A DNA stretch of 64,000 bases. Source: an uncultured Chitinophaga sp. GTDB taxonomy: Bacteria; Bacteroidota; Bacteroidia; Chitinophagales; Chitinophagaceae. Positions 48,418 to 59,259 of the stretch are shown here, piece by piece. A model generated the notes under the pieces. That model did not search any database. It saw nothing but the letters and a program-made list of their open reading frames with translations, and was not told where the DNA came from. Position 1 is the first letter of the stretch. Every line of letters starts with the position of its first letter. Both the position numbers and the translations under genes were made by a program. Where the stretch lies: NCBI RefSeq assembly GCF_902168175.1, contig NZ_CABHOU010000054.1, positions 62,001 to 126,000 of the forward strand, given 5' to 3'.

Positions 48418-49863
48418 ATGGCCCTGGTTCCCGAGAAAATACAGATGCAGCACCTGGCATGGCGTGCCGGTTTCGGCGAAAACCTGCCCGTTATAGAAGG
48501 TTGGGGTAAGCGTAAACGGAAGGAAACCGTTAAGCGCGTGCTGGCCGGGCAGGATAAAGAGATGGAGGAGCTGCGCGTGATCAACGAAACCGATCTGCCC
48601 GACTACAAGCGCCTCAAAGATATGAACGAGGAGCAGCGCCGCGCCATCCAGAAACTCAATACTGATGGTATTAAAGACCTGAACGTATCGTGGATGAACG
48701 CGATGATCAAAACCAGTCACCCACTTAGGGAAAAGATGGCGCTGTTCTGGCATGGCCACTTCGCCTGCCGCACCCAAAACGTATTATACAACCAGCAACT
48801 GCTCGAAGTAATTCGTACCAATGCCCTCGGCAATTTCGGGGAGTTACTCACCGGGGTATCTAAAAGTCCCGCCATGCTGGGCTTCCTCAATAATCAGCAG
48901 AACCGCAAACAACGCCCTAACGAGAACTTTGCCCGCGAGGTAATGGAACTGTTTACAATGGGACGCGGTAACTACACCGAAAAAGATGTGAAAGAAGCTG
49001 CCCGCGCCTTTACGGGCTGGAGCTTCGACGAAGTGGGCCAGTTCCAGTTCCGCCAGCGTGTACACGACGATGGAGAGAAAACGATACTGGGTAAAACAGG
49101 CAACTTCACCGGCGAAGATGTAATCCAGCTTCTGCTGGAACAAAAGCAAACAGCGAAATACATCACCACAAAAATATACCGCTACTTCGTAAACGAAACG
49201 CCGGACGAGGCACGTATTAACGAACTGGCCGAAAAGTTTCACCAGAGCAACTACGATATTAAATCGCTGATGCAGGAGATATATGTGAACGACTGGTTTT
49301 ACGAGGAGAAGAACGTGGGCGCTATTATCAAATCGCCGGTAGAATTACTGGTGGGCCTTCGCCGCGCTATTCCCATGCAGTTTGAACAGGAAGAAACCAT
49401 GTTGCTGTTCCAGCGGGTATTGGGACAAACACTGTTTTATCCACCCAACGTGGCCGGCTGGCCCGGTGGCCGCAACTGGATCGACAGCTCGAGCCTGATG
49501 TTTCGCATGCGTGTACCACAGGTGGTATTATACTCACAGGAGTTCAACATCCGCCCAAAAGAAATAACACCCGAAATGGGAGAGGGGAAGAATTACAAGA
49601 TGACCCTTGAGATCAATGAATTCCTGAAACGGCAGTACGCCAAAAAAGTAAACGCGCAAATAGACTGGAAGCCTTATGTAGACGGTTACAGCAAAGTGCC
49701 GCGTGAAGAACTGGCAGATGCCATTGCAGGCACGCTGCTGCTGAAGAACAAAAGCCTGGACAAAGGTTTCCTGGATAAGTATGCAGACAGCAGCACCCGC
49801 GAAAACTATATTAAAACCGTGACCATTGATGTAATGAGCACGCCCGAATACCAGCTGTGTTAA
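48418..49863 (+). CDS. DUF1800 family protein
   Basis: HLAWRAGFGENLP, KMALFWHGHFACRTQNV, NENFAREVMELFTMGRGNYTEKDVKEAARAFTGW. Confidence 0.92.
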   Translation: MALVPEKIQMQHLAWRAGFGENLPVIEGWGKRKRKETVKRVLAGQDKEMEELRVINETDLPDYKRLKDMNEEQRRAIQKLNTDGIKDLNVSWMNAMIKTSHPLREKMALFWHGHFACRTQNVLYNQQLLEVIRTNALGNFGELLTGVSKSPAMLGFLNNQQNRKQRPNENFAREVMELFTMGRGNYTEKDVKEAARAFTGWSFDEVGQFQFRQRVHDDGEKTILGKTGNFTGEDVIQLLLEQKQTAKYITTKIYRYFVNETPDEARINELAEKFHQSNYDIKSLMQEIYVNDWFYEEKNVGAIIKSPVELLVGLRRAIPMQFEQEETMLLFQRVLGQTLFYPPNVAGWPGGRNWIDSSSLMFRMRVPQVVLYSQEFNIRPKEITPEMGEGKNYKMTLEINEFLKRQYAKKVNAQIDWKPYVDGYSKVPREELADAIAGTLLLKNKSLDKGFLDKYADSSTRENYIKTVTIDVMSTPEYQLC

Positions 49864-49882
49864 TCAATTAAATTTCCGTCTT

Positions 49883-51091
49883 ATGTTAATCGTAAACAGG
49901 CGTCGTTTTTTACAGGTAGGATCGCTGGCTTCGGCATCGCTGATGTTGCCCAAATTCCTGAAAGCTTTTGAACAGGGCCATTTAGTGCCTCCCGGTAATA
50001 AAGTGCTGGTCGTCATCCAGTTGTCTGGTGGCAACGATGGTCTTAACACTATAATACCTTACCGTAACGATATTTATTACCGCAACAGGCCTGCGTTAGG
50101 GATTAAAAGAGAAACAGCGCTGGGTCTCAACGACGATCTCGGTATCCATCCTTCGCTCAAAACGTTTAAAGCTTTATACGATGAGGGTAACCTCTCGGTG
50201 CTGAACAACGTGGGTTATCCCAATCCCGACCGTTCGCACTTCCGATCTATGGACATCTGGCACAGTGCCAGCGATAGCCGCGATTACTGGAACTCCGGCT
50301 GGATAGGCCGTTACCTCGACGCACAGTGTAAAGGTTGCGATAAACCCACACAGGCGCTGGAGATTGATGATACTTTAAGCCTGGCATTAAAAGGAAATAA
50401 TGTAAAAGGCCTGGCCCTTACAGATCCTGCCCGGTTGTTCGGCACCAGCAACGAGAAGTACTTTAAGTCGCTGCTCCAAAACCAGCAACAGCATGGGCAT
50501 AACGAACACGATAATGCCGATTACCTGTATAAAACAATGGCCGAAACTATTTCATCGGCCTCGTACATCCAGCAACAGTATAAAACGTACAAGTCCAAAC
50601 AGCAATACCCCAATTCGGCCCTCGGCAAAAACCTGAAGACCATTTCCGAACTGATCATGACCGATATCAATACCAGCGTGTATTATGTATCACACGGGAG
50701 TTTCGATACCCATGTAGGCCAGGATGGGCAGCAGAAAAGGCTGTTCGGGCAACTGGACGAAGCCGTGAAAGTGTTTACGGAAGACCTGAAGAAGAACAAC
50801 CGTTTCCAGGATGTGGTAGTAATGACCTTTTCAGAGTTTGGCAGAAGGGTGGCACAGAATGCAAGTGGCGGAACAGACCATGGTACGGCTAACAATATGT
50901 TCCTGATAGGCGGTGGGTTAAAAGAAAAGGGCATTCTTAACGAAGGCCCCGATCTGAATAATCTGCAGGATGGCGACCTCAAATATAAGGTAGACTTTAA
51001 GAGCGTATATGCCACCCTGTTGGGTAACTGGCTTAAAGCCGATGATGCCGCTATCCTGCAGCACAAATATGATAAACTGAGTTTTGTATAA
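49883..51091 (+). CDS. DUF1501 family protein
   Basis: NRRRFLQVGSLASASLMLPKFL (Tat-like), VIQLSGGNDGLNTIIPYRND, MTFSEFGRRVAQNASGGTDHGTANNMFLIGG. Confidence 0.92.
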   Translation: MLIVNRRRFLQVGSLASASLMLPKFLKAFEQGHLVPPGNKVLVVIQLSGGNDGLNTIIPYRNDIYYRNRPALGIKRETALGLNDDLGIHPSLKTFKALYDEGNLSVLNNVGYPNPDRSHFRSMDIWHSASDSRDYWNSGWIGRYLDAQCKGCDKPTQALEIDDTLSLALKGNNVKGLALTDPARLFGTSNEKYFKSLLQNQQQHGHNEHDNADYLYKTMAETISSASYIQQQYKTYKSKQQYPNSALGKNLKTISELIMTDINTSVYYVSHGSFDTHVGQDGQQKRLFGQLDEAVKVFTEDLKKNNRFQDVVVMTFSEFGRRVAQNASGGTDHGTANNMFLIGGGLKEKGILNEGPDLNNLQDGDLKYKVDFKSVYATLLGNWLKADDAAILQHKYDKLSFV

Positions 51092-51094
51092 GAT

Positions 51095-51595
51095 CTAGTA
51101 AGAAGTATAAACGATACGGAAGGCGCCCTTAGTCAATGTTCTGGGGGTGCCCAATCCATCTATCATAGTACCGGAGAAACTACCCTCTATTACAGAATCC
51201 CGCTTGGCCCTCACTTCAAACACCATATCGCCGGTTTGATCGTCCGCTACCATGTCCAGGCCTTCGAAAGGCAGGGTAAGGTTAAAGCTGTTGCCGGCTT
51301 TTGCGCTGCTGTATATACCTGTTTTGAGTTCTGCTTCCTCGCTTTTTAACGACAATACTGCCATGGTGCCAACCGTGTGGTTGAGGCTTGTAGCGTGCAG
51401 GGCCGAAAAGTTATATTGCGGATCGGGGCTGGTAGGTAAAAACAGCGTACCCGACGATAACTCGGTGGTATATGGAATGCCATCCAGCTGAAAAGAAATG
51501 AACTTACGCGTAGGCGGTTCAGTACTTTCTTTTGAACAGGCAAATAAGAAGAGGGTTACCAGCAATACTCCCAGTGGCATAATTCTGCGTCGCAT
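51095..51595 (-). CDS. Putative lipoprotein of unknown function
   Basis: LLVTLFLFACSKEST lipobox; 166 aa. Confidence 0.6.
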   Translation of the reverse strand: MRRRIMPLGVLLVTLFLFACSKESTEPPTRKFISFQLDGIPYTTELSSGTLFLPTSPDPQYNFSALHATSLNHTVGTMAVLSLKSEEAELKTGIYSSAKAGNSFNLTLPFEGLDMVADDQTGDMVFEVRAKRDSVIEGSFSGTMIDGLGTPRTLTKGAFRIVYTSY

Positions 51596-51685
51596 AGGTA
51601 TATGAAAATTTTATCAAATGTACTATTTATCTCTGACAATATACGTCAGCGGGCAGGCTTTTATTGCCCTGCCCGCTGGTAAAAT

Positions 51686-53746
51686 TTATATGTCCAGCTT
51701 TTTAGGTTGTTTTTTGGCGATGCGGTAAAGCACCCATCCCATGAAGCCGAATGCCAGGGCTGCAAGCAGTTGATAACCACCATTGCCGAGGTAAGCTTCC
51801 AGTGATTTTTCCATGTTTACATTGGTCAGGAAGTCGGCTGCACCGCTGTTTACAGACAATACCGCCACGATCACACCGGCAATGGCGCCGCCGGCCACCA
51901 GTCCGGTCGCAAAAAGGCTGCCGCCGCCCAGTTCTTCCTCTTCCGGCGTTAACACGATGCCCGACTTCTTGCGTCTCCAGTCTATCAGTCCGCGGATAGC
52001 GCCGCCAACAAATATGGGCAGTGTAGTAGCCAGGGGCAGGTACGCTCCCACGGCAAACGACAGGGAACTGATACCACAAAGCTCCATGGTAATGGCGATG
52101 AAGGCGCCCACGATCACGAATTGCCAGTCGAGGTTAAAGGATAGGATACCTTTAATCAGCGTGGCCATCAAAGTAGCTTGCGGTGCAGAATAGGTAGTAG
52201 AACCAATAGCGTGTTTAATGCCTTTGGATGCCATTTCCGCCGTAGGTGTATCGAGAATGTGTACCGTCCAGCCAATTACGATAGCCGAAACGATAGCACC
52301 TATAAACAGCGTAATTTGCTGATAGCGGGGCGTAGCACCAACCAGGTACCCGGTTTTAAGGTCCTGTGAGGTAGTGCCGGCATTGGCAGCGGCGATACAG
52401 ATGATGCCTCCCACCACAAGGGCCATCGGTTCATATACTTTACCGGTCCAGCCCACAGCAATGAATATCAGGCAGGTGCCCATAATAGTGGCGATGGTCA
52501 TGCCTGATATCGGGTTGTTCGTGGTGCCGATAATCCCTACGATACGGCTGCTTACCGTTACGAAGAAGGCACCGAAGATCACTACCAGTATGCCGATCAG
52601 TAACCGTTGCCATATAGTGTCGCCAGGCAATTGTGTAAGCAGCGACATTACCAGCACCAGGCCGATCGTACCAAAGATCACCACTTTCATAGACAGGTCT
52701 TTCTCGGTACGCAGTACTGCTTTTTCTTCTTCCCCTTTTATAGAACCGAGGCTGCCTTTAAATGATTTGATAATGGTAGGGATAGTTTTGATCAGCGTGA
52801 TCAATCCACCGGCAGCTACAGCACCTGCGCCAATCTGTTTCACATAGGCCTGGTATACTGCGTTGGAAAGATTGGAGAAAGTATGGGTGGCAGGGTCCCA
52901 TCCGAAGTTATCGTTTACCGTAGTAAGATCGGCCAGTTGCCCGAGCTTAACCAGTTGTAAGGCGATTTGATCATGCGGCACCAGGGAGGCCAGCAGGGGA
53001 ATAAGTCCCAGCCAGGAAAGTACGCCGCCGGCAACCAACACGCCGCAAATACGCGGGCCAATAATGTAACCAACCCCCAGGTACTCAGGAGTAATTTCGC
53101 CACTGATTCGGGCAGCCGGGAAATACTTGTTCGCTTTGTCGGTGACGAAAGTAGGTACCTCGGCAATTACATGTAATACCTTTTGCAACAGCGCGTACAC
53201 TACAGCGAAGCCAAGACCGAGGAAGGCCGTCTTGGCGAAATTGCCGCCTCGTTCACCAGCCTTGAGTACGGCCGCGCAGGCCGTGCCTTCGGGATAAGGA
53301 AGCGTATGATGTTCTTTTACGATCAGCGATTTACGAAGGGGGATCATCAGCAAAGTGCCGAGTAGTCCGCCCAGTATAGCCAGGATGAGAATTGTCCAGT
53401 AGTTGAAAAAGGATGCGCCGTCATTCACGCCCGCCTCGTTGAGCGACAGGAACAGGAAGCCCGGAAGCGTAAATGCTACGCCGGAGGCAATAGACTCACC
53501 AGCGGAACCGGTCGTTTGAATGATGTTGTTTTCGAGAATGGTGGTTTTAAAGAATTTGCGCCCTAAGGTAATGGCCACTACGGCTATAGGGATAGATGCC
53601 GATACGGTGAGGCCGGCCTTTAAAGCCAGGTATACGTTGGCGGCACCGAAGATAATCCCGAAAATACAACCCAGCAGGATGGATTTAAGGGTGAATTCCT
53701 TCATTTGTGTTTCGGGGGAAACGAAGGGTTTGAAGTTGTTGCTCAT
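51686..53746 (-). CDS. OPT family oligopeptide transporter
   Basis: 686 aa polytopic; EFTLKSILLGCIFGIIFGAANVYLALKAGLTVSASIPIAVVAI. Confidence 0.93.
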   Translation of the reverse strand: MSNNFKPFVSPETQMKEFTLKSILLGCIFGIIFGAANVYLALKAGLTVSASIPIAVVAITLGRKFFKTTILENNIIQTTGSAGESIASGVAFTLPGFLFLSLNEAGVNDGASFFNYWTILILAILGGLLGTLLMIPLRKSLIVKEHHTLPYPEGTACAAVLKAGERGGNFAKTAFLGLGFAVVYALLQKVLHVIAEVPTFVTDKANKYFPAARISGEITPEYLGVGYIIGPRICGVLVAGGVLSWLGLIPLLASLVPHDQIALQLVKLGQLADLTTVNDNFGWDPATHTFSNLSNAVYQAYVKQIGAGAVAAGGLITLIKTIPTIIKSFKGSLGSIKGEEEKAVLRTEKDLSMKVVIFGTIGLVLVMSLLTQLPGDTIWQRLLIGILVVIFGAFFVTVSSRIVGIIGTTNNPISGMTIATIMGTCLIFIAVGWTGKVYEPMALVVGGIICIAAANAGTTSQDLKTGYLVGATPRYQQITLFIGAIVSAIVIGWTVHILDTPTAEMASKGIKHAIGSTTYSAPQATLMATLIKGILSFNLDWQFVIVGAFIAITMELCGISSLSFAVGAYLPLATTLPIFVGGAIRGLIDWRRKKSGIVLTPEEEELGGGSLFATGLVAGGAIAGVIVAVLSVNSGAADFLTNVNMEKSLEAYLGNGGYQLLAALAFGFMGWVLYRIAKKQPKKLDI

Positions 53747-53777
53747 AAGGAGGTTTATCTATTAAAAATAAAACAAA

Positions 53778-53809
53778 AAAGGAGCTGAGGCAATTCTCAA
53801 CTCCTTTTT
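53778..53809 (-). terminator. Rho-independent terminator of POT transporter gene
   Basis: AGGAGcTGAGgcaattCTCAaCTCCT flanked by A/T runs. Confidence 0.7.
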
Positions 53810-53828
53810 TGGAAAAAGGTGATTATCC

Positions 53829-55538
53829 TTATTGGGCGTTCATTAGCTTCTGCAACTGTTTGGTAATCATAAACAGGATCAGGGAGGCAACGCCCGCCAT
53901 GATCACAAACAACATGAAGAACTCATAAAGGTTGGATATCTGGAATCCCATGAACTGGGTAGGGCTCTTATCAGGATAAAGTGCGCTGAGTTCACCTGCC
54001 AGCTTGTTGGCACCTGCGTTAGCGAGGAACCAAACTGCCATCAGCAGGGAGGCGAAACGTACAGGAGAAAGTTTGTTCACCAGTGCAAGGCCGATGGGCG
54101 ACAGGCAAAGTTCGCCCCAGGTGTGCAGGGCGTACATGCTGATCAGGAACAGCATGGTTACTTTCATACCAGGTGCCACGCTTTTAACACCTACACCTAT
54201 CACTACATAACCCAGTGCCAGCAGCAACAGGCCGATAGCCATTTTGGTTGGGGAGCTAGGTTCGTACTTGCCCAGTTTCAGCCATATCCAGGCAAATAAA
54301 GGTGCAAATGCTACTACGAATAAAGAGTTCAGCGACTGGAAGGCGCTTGCTGGTAATTCTTTCACAGTGATCGTCATATCGCCGGCGCTGTAAAGGCTGA
54401 TGTTCAAGTATACGAGGTAAGCGCCCGCGAGCAGTAACAATACAGCCAGCGTGGTTTTTACGCTCTTCGGATCTTCAATCATCTTCGTGTTGATCTTGCG
54501 GATCAGCACATAGATGTAATATATAGCCACGGCGCTAAGTGCAGAAATCACCCAAACAGGAATGTTCCAGTTAAGTACACGATCGGTCTGCTCGTCCGCA
54601 AAGAATGTAAGTGAAGCACCAGCCTGCTCGAACGCAGCCCAGAAGAACACTACGAAGAACGAGAGGATGAAGATCACACCGATCTTCTTTTTCTCAATAA
54701 CGGTAAGACTTTTATCGCTGAAGATCATCACGATGATAATCACTACAGCAGCGATCAGCAGGTAAGTAAGGAAAGGGAATTCTTTAGCATCTACCCATAA
54801 CATACCAATGGCCAGTGCAGAGAAAAGCAGCAGGGCCGGGATAACTACGATAGGGTTGGTCGCATTTTTAGGCGCTTCTGCAGGCACAATACCCAGTGGT
54901 TCGCCGCTGGATTTGCGGATGTAAAAGTCTTTAAGCCACTGGAACACTACTACGCTCAATAACATACCGATACCTGCGCAAAGGAAGGCCCATTTAAAAT
55001 CAGCAGGGTTGCCGGTATCGCCAAGTCCGCCGCACAATGCAGGGCCTAAAGCGCCACCTACGTTAATACCCATATAGAAGATGGTGTATGCCGCATCTAT
55101 CCTCCTGTCGTTAGCCGGGTACAGCTGGCCAACCATAGAGGAGATGTTAGGTTTGAAGAACCCGTTGCCGGAAATCATGAAACCAAGGCCAGAGAAGAAG
55201 AGCAGGGAGGCGAGTTGCGGATTGCTGGCATAAATGGATGCACATCCGAACAGCAGGAACTCACCCAGTGCCATTAACAGGCCACCGGTAATGATTGATC
55301 TCCTGTTACCCCAGTAGCGGTCGGCTACAAAGCCACCTACAAGCGGGGTGAGGTAAACAAGGCTGGTATAGCTGCCATATAAACTGGACGCGAAGGCTTT
55401 GTCGAACAACAGGGCTTTAGTCATAAACAGGATCAGGATCGCCCTCATCCCATAGTAGTTAAACCGCTCCCACATTTCTGTTGCAAACAATACGTACAAG
55501 CCCTTCGGATGCCCCTTAGGCGTAGCAATTTGATTCAT
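53829..55538 (-). CDS. Peptide MFS transporter (POT/PTR family)
   Basis: GLYVLFATEMWERFNYYGMRAILILFMT, GGFVADRYWGNRRSIITGG. Confidence 0.95.
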   Translation of the reverse strand: MNQIATPKGHPKGLYVLFATEMWERFNYYGMRAILILFMTKALLFDKAFASSLYGSYTSLVYLTPLVGGFVADRYWGNRRSIITGGLLMALGEFLLFGCASIYASNPQLASLLFFSGLGFMISGNGFFKPNISSMVGQLYPANDRRIDAAYTIFYMGINVGGALGPALCGGLGDTGNPADFKWAFLCAGIGMLLSVVVFQWLKDFYIRKSSGEPLGIVPAEAPKNATNPIVVIPALLLFSALAIGMLWVDAKEFPFLTYLLIAAVVIIIVMIFSDKSLTVIEKKKIGVIFILSFFVVFFWAAFEQAGASLTFFADEQTDRVLNWNIPVWVISALSAVAIYYIYVLIRKINTKMIEDPKSVKTTLAVLLLLAGAYLVYLNISLYSAGDMTITVKELPASAFQSLNSLFVVAFAPLFAWIWLKLGKYEPSSPTKMAIGLLLLALGYVVIGVGVKSVAPGMKVTMLFLISMYALHTWGELCLSPIGLALVNKLSPVRFASLLMAVWFLANAGANKLAGELSALYPDKSPTQFMGFQISNLYEFFMLFVIMAGVASLILFMITKQLQKLMNAQ

Positions 55539-55808
55539 AAATGGTTAGTTTTGTTATAGCTGATTTTAGTTATTAAGCTGCGTTTTCTTGCTCTCGGAGT
55601 CATGGATGCGGGGCGTAAGTTAAATAAATTCAGCAATCCAGCTAAAAAAATAAGGCTTTTGTACATTTTTAGTGTTCCTTTGCAAAAAAATCCAATTCCC
55701 CATTTTTCATGTCCATATCCCGGCTATCATCCCCTTGCAAAAGGGTTAGTTGATGCATGACCTTGAAAAGCACGCCTATGGCGGGGGGAATACTATTTTA
55801 GGAGAATT

Positions 55809-57086
55809 ATGAAGATACTATTACTTGGAAGCGGCGGCCGCGAACATGCGCTGTCATGGAAAATGTCTCAGAGCACTAAGTGTACGGGTCTGTTTATAGC
55901 CCCGGGAAATGCAGGCACCGCCCAGTACGGTACCAACGTAAACATTGCGGGTACCGATTTCGAGAAACTCAAGAATTTCTGTATTGACAATAAAATTGAG
56001 CTGTTGGTAGTGGGTCCTGAAGATCCACTGGTACACGGCGTTTACGACTTTTTTACGCAAGATCCTGCGCTGCAGCACATACCAGTGATAGGCCCCTCTA
56101 AAGTGGGTGCCCAGCTGGAAGGCAGCAAGGCCTTTGCCAAGGAGTTCATGCTCCGCCACAATATTCCCACCGCCGCTTACCGCGAGTTCAGCGAAGCCAA
56201 TTACGAAGACGGTGTTGCTTACCTTAAGCAACACAGCCTGCCTATCGTACTAAAGGCCGACGGACTGGCAGCAGGTAAAGGTGTGGTAATTGCGGCCACG
56301 CACGAAGAAGCCCTGACAGAGTTTGCGCAAATGATTAAAGACGCCAAGTTTGGTGATGCAAGCAAGAAAGTGGTGGTAGAACAGTTCCTTACCGGGATTG
56401 AACTGTCTGTTTTCGTGCTTACAGATGGCATCTCTTATAAAATTCTTCCTGCTGCGAAAGACTACAAGCGGATCGGCGAGGGCGATACCGGCCTTAATAC
56501 CGGCGGTATGGGTGCCATTTCACCGGTGCCGTTTGCAGGCAAAGCCTTTATGGACGAGGTGGAACAAACCATCATCCGTCCAACGGTGGAGGGCCTGGCG
56601 AAGGAAAACATCACGTACAAAGGATTCGTTTTCGTAGGACTCATCTCCGTGGAAGGCAAACCTTTTGTGATCGAGTACAACTGCCGTATGGGCGATCCGG
56701 AAACCGAAGTGGTAATGCCACGTTTGCAGAACGACCTGCTGGAACTGTTTGCTGCCGTAAGTAACGGTACGCTGGCTGAACAAACGATCTATGAAGATCC
56801 GCGTGCGGCAGCTACTGTAATGTTGGTGGCGGGCGGTTATCCCGAGGCCTACGAAAAAGGGAAGGAGATTACAGGTATACCGGAAGCCACGCTGGACCAG
56901 ATTGTTTTTCATGCCGGAACAAAGGAAGAAGGTGGGATGGTGCTTACAAACGGGGGACGGGTATTAACTGTAACTTCGATGGCGGCCGATTTGAACCTGG
57001 CTTTAACGCATTCCAAACAAACTGCCGAAAGTATCAGTTTTGAAGGCAAATATTACCGTAGAGATATAGGCTATGAATTTGTGTAA
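55809..57086 (+). CDS. purD: Phosphoribosylamine--glycine ligase
   Basis: MKILLLGSGGREHALSWKM, VVGPEDPLVHGVYDFF, NCRMGDPETEVVMPRL. Confidence 0.97.
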   Translation: MKILLLGSGGREHALSWKMSQSTKCTGLFIAPGNAGTAQYGTNVNIAGTDFEKLKNFCIDNKIELLVVGPEDPLVHGVYDFFTQDPALQHIPVIGPSKVGAQLEGSKAFAKEFMLRHNIPTAAYREFSEANYEDGVAYLKQHSLPIVLKADGLAAGKGVVIAATHEEALTEFAQMIKDAKFGDASKKVVVEQFLTGIELSVFVLTDGISYKILPAAKDYKRIGEGDTGLNTGGMGAISPVPFAGKAFMDEVEQTIIRPTVEGLAKENITYKGFVFVGLISVEGKPFVIEYNCRMGDPETEVVMPRLQNDLLELFAAVSNGTLAEQTIYEDPRAAATVMLVAGGYPEAYEKGKEITGIPEATLDQIVFHAGTKEEGGMVLTNGGRVLTVTSMAADLNLALTHSKQTAESISFEGKYYRRDIGYEFV

Positions 57087-57287
57087 CAATAAGTTACAGC
57101 ATAAAATATATGTCGCTATTTTTGGGGTAAGCAGCAATTAAAGCAATTTAAATCCGTTAAAACGGAAAAGAATATCTAGCAATGCTTCATACTATAAAAA
57201 AAATTATTATACTTTAAGCATTTTGCATCGTATATTCGTTGGAATTAATCATTTTTGCATATCTAATTCTTTTGACCGTATCAAACA

Positions 57288-58310
57288 ATGGGCTTCTTTA
57301 ATTTTTTAACACAAGAAATCGCGATAGACCTGGGAACCGCGAATACGTTGATCATACACAACGATTCGGTGGTGGTGGACGAACCCTCCATTGTAGCCAT
57401 AGAGAGAGCCTCCGGCAAGATTGTGGCCGTGGGTAAGAAGGCTATGATGATGCACGAGAAAACGCACGAGTATCTTCGCACTATACGTCCCCTGAAAGAT
57501 GGGGTTATTGCCGACTTCAATGCTGCCGAGGGCATGTTGAGGGAACTGATCAAAATGGTTTATCCAAAGAAGCCGCTGTTCGCCCCTAGCTGGCGCATGG
57601 TGATCTGTATCCCTTCGAGCATTACCGAGGTAGAAAAAAGAGCGGTACGCGACTCTGCCGAACAGGCGGGCGCCAAAGAAGTTTATCTTATTCATGAGCC
57701 TATGGCTGCAGCACTCGGTATTGGTATCGATGTGGAAGAACCTGTAGGTAACATGATCATCGACATAGGAGGCGGTACCACCGGTATTTCGGTTATCGCC
57801 CTGGCGGGTATCGTTTGCGACCAGAGTATCCGTATTGCGGGTGACGAGTTCACCTCCGATATCATGGAAGCCCTGCGCCGTTACCACAGCCTGCTGATCG
57901 GCGAAAGGACTGCCGAACAGATCAAGATCCAGATCGGTTCTGCCCTGAAAGAACTGGACAACCCACCAGATGATATCGCGGTGAACGGTCGTGACCTTGT
58001 TACCGGTATTCCTAAACAGATCTTTGTGTCTTACCAGGAAATCGCCGAAGCACTCGATAAATCTATTTTCAAAATAGAAGAAGCTATCCTGAAGGCGCTG
58101 GAAACAACCCCTCCGGAGCTGGCCTCGGACATTTACCGCCGTGGTCTTTACCTTACAGGTGGCGGCGCATTGCTGCGCGGACTGGACAAACGCCTTTCTC
58201 AAAAAATTAAGCTGCCCGTACATGTAGCTGACGATCCGTTACGTGCGGTGGTGAGAGGAACAGGTATTGCCCTCAAACACATCGGTAAATATCCTTTCTT
58301 AATGCAATAA
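57288..58310 (+). CDS. mreB: Rod shape-determining protein MreB
   Basis: AIDLGTANTLIIHNDSVVVDEPSIVAIE, IDIGGGTTGISVIALAGIV. Confidence 0.97.
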   Translation: MGFFNFLTQEIAIDLGTANTLIIHNDSVVVDEPSIVAIERASGKIVAVGKKAMMMHEKTHEYLRTIRPLKDGVIADFNAAEGMLRELIKMVYPKKPLFAPSWRMVICIPSSITEVEKRAVRDSAEQAGAKEVYLIHEPMAAALGIGIDVEEPVGNMIIDIGGGTTGISVIALAGIVCDQSIRIAGDEFTSDIMEALRRYHSLLIGERTAEQIKIQIGSALKELDNPPDDIAVNGRDLVTGIPKQIFVSYQEIAEALDKSIFKIEEAILKALETTPPELASDIYRRGLYLTGGGALLRGLDKRLSQKIKLPVHVADDPLRAVVRGTGIALKHIGKYPFLMQ

Positions 58311-58368
58311 TTTCTGGAAGTTCCGGAATCGCAGGTAATGTGGTTCCGGAACCTATACTTTTATCAAG

Positions 58369-59256
58369 GTGCGTAATCTCATTATTTTCTTCAGGCGGTA
58401 TTTCAACTTCTTTCTGTTTTTGCTGCTGGAAGTGATATGTATTGCCTTCGTGTTCCGTAACAACAATTACCAGCGCACGGTATACATCAACTCTTCCAAC
58501 AACATCGGCGGTCAGTTGTACACATGGAATAACGGCATCCAGTACTATTTTCACCTTAGATCTACCAACGACAGCCTGGTAAAAGAAAACGCGCGCCTGC
58601 ACAATGAGTTATTATCGGCCTTCAATACGGTCGATACTGGCTTCCTCCTCAAAGCAGATACCCTCAGGAAATTTTCCAATGATACCATGCACCGTGTAAT
58701 TGGTTCCGAAGTACGCCGTTATCGCTGGCTCGAAGCCAAAGTGATCAACAACAGTATTACGCGGGAAATTAACTATCTCACCATTAACCGCGGCAGCAAA
58801 TACGGCATCAGGCCCAATATGGGCGTGGTTGGACCCAGCGGTGTTGTGGGGGTGGTGCGTAACGTAAGTGAGAACTATGCCACCGTTATATCGCTCCTCT
58901 CTAAAACAGCTGCATTTGGCTTTAGCGCCAGGCTGCAGTCTAGCCGCGAAATGGGTACCGTAGTGTGGGATGGAAAAGATGGTGCGCATGCGATCATGAA
59001 AGATGTGCCCAAAAGCGCGAAAATTAAGGCCGGCGATACGGTGGTAACCAGCGGTTACTCCCAGTTGTTCCCTGAAAATATCCATATCGGTTATATCGAA
59101 AGCTTTTCGCTGTCCGATAAATCCAGCACGGCATATACCATTAAACTGAGGTTGGCTACCAACTTCTCCAATGTGCAATATGTGTATGCGATAGACAACC
59201 TGCTGAAAGATGAGCAGGCAAAACTTGAAGATTCTACCTACAAGCAGATAAAATAA
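58369..59256 (+). CDS. mreC: Rod shape-determining protein MreC
   Basis: NYLTINRGSKYGIRPNMGVVGPSGVVGVVRNVSENYATVISLLS; directly after mreB. Confidence 0.93.
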   Translation: MRNLIIFFRRYFNFFLFLLLEVICIAFVFRNNNYQRTVYINSSNNIGGQLYTWNNGIQYYFHLRSTNDSLVKENARLHNELLSAFNTVDTGFLLKADTLRKFSNDTMHRVIGSEVRRYRWLEAKVINNSITREINYLTINRGSKYGIRPNMGVVGPSGVVGVVRNVSENYATVISLLSKTAAFGFSARLQSSREMGTVVWDGKDGAHAIMKDVPKSAKIKAGDTVVTSGYSQLFPENIHIGYIESFSLSDKSSTAYTIKLRLATNFSNVQYVYAIDNLLKDEQAKLEDSTYKQIK

Positions 59257-59259
59257 GAG

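Noticed and set aside
57306-58223. 305-aa ORF antisense to mreB
   Set aside because: Shadow ORF of a highly conserved gene; no domain recognisable
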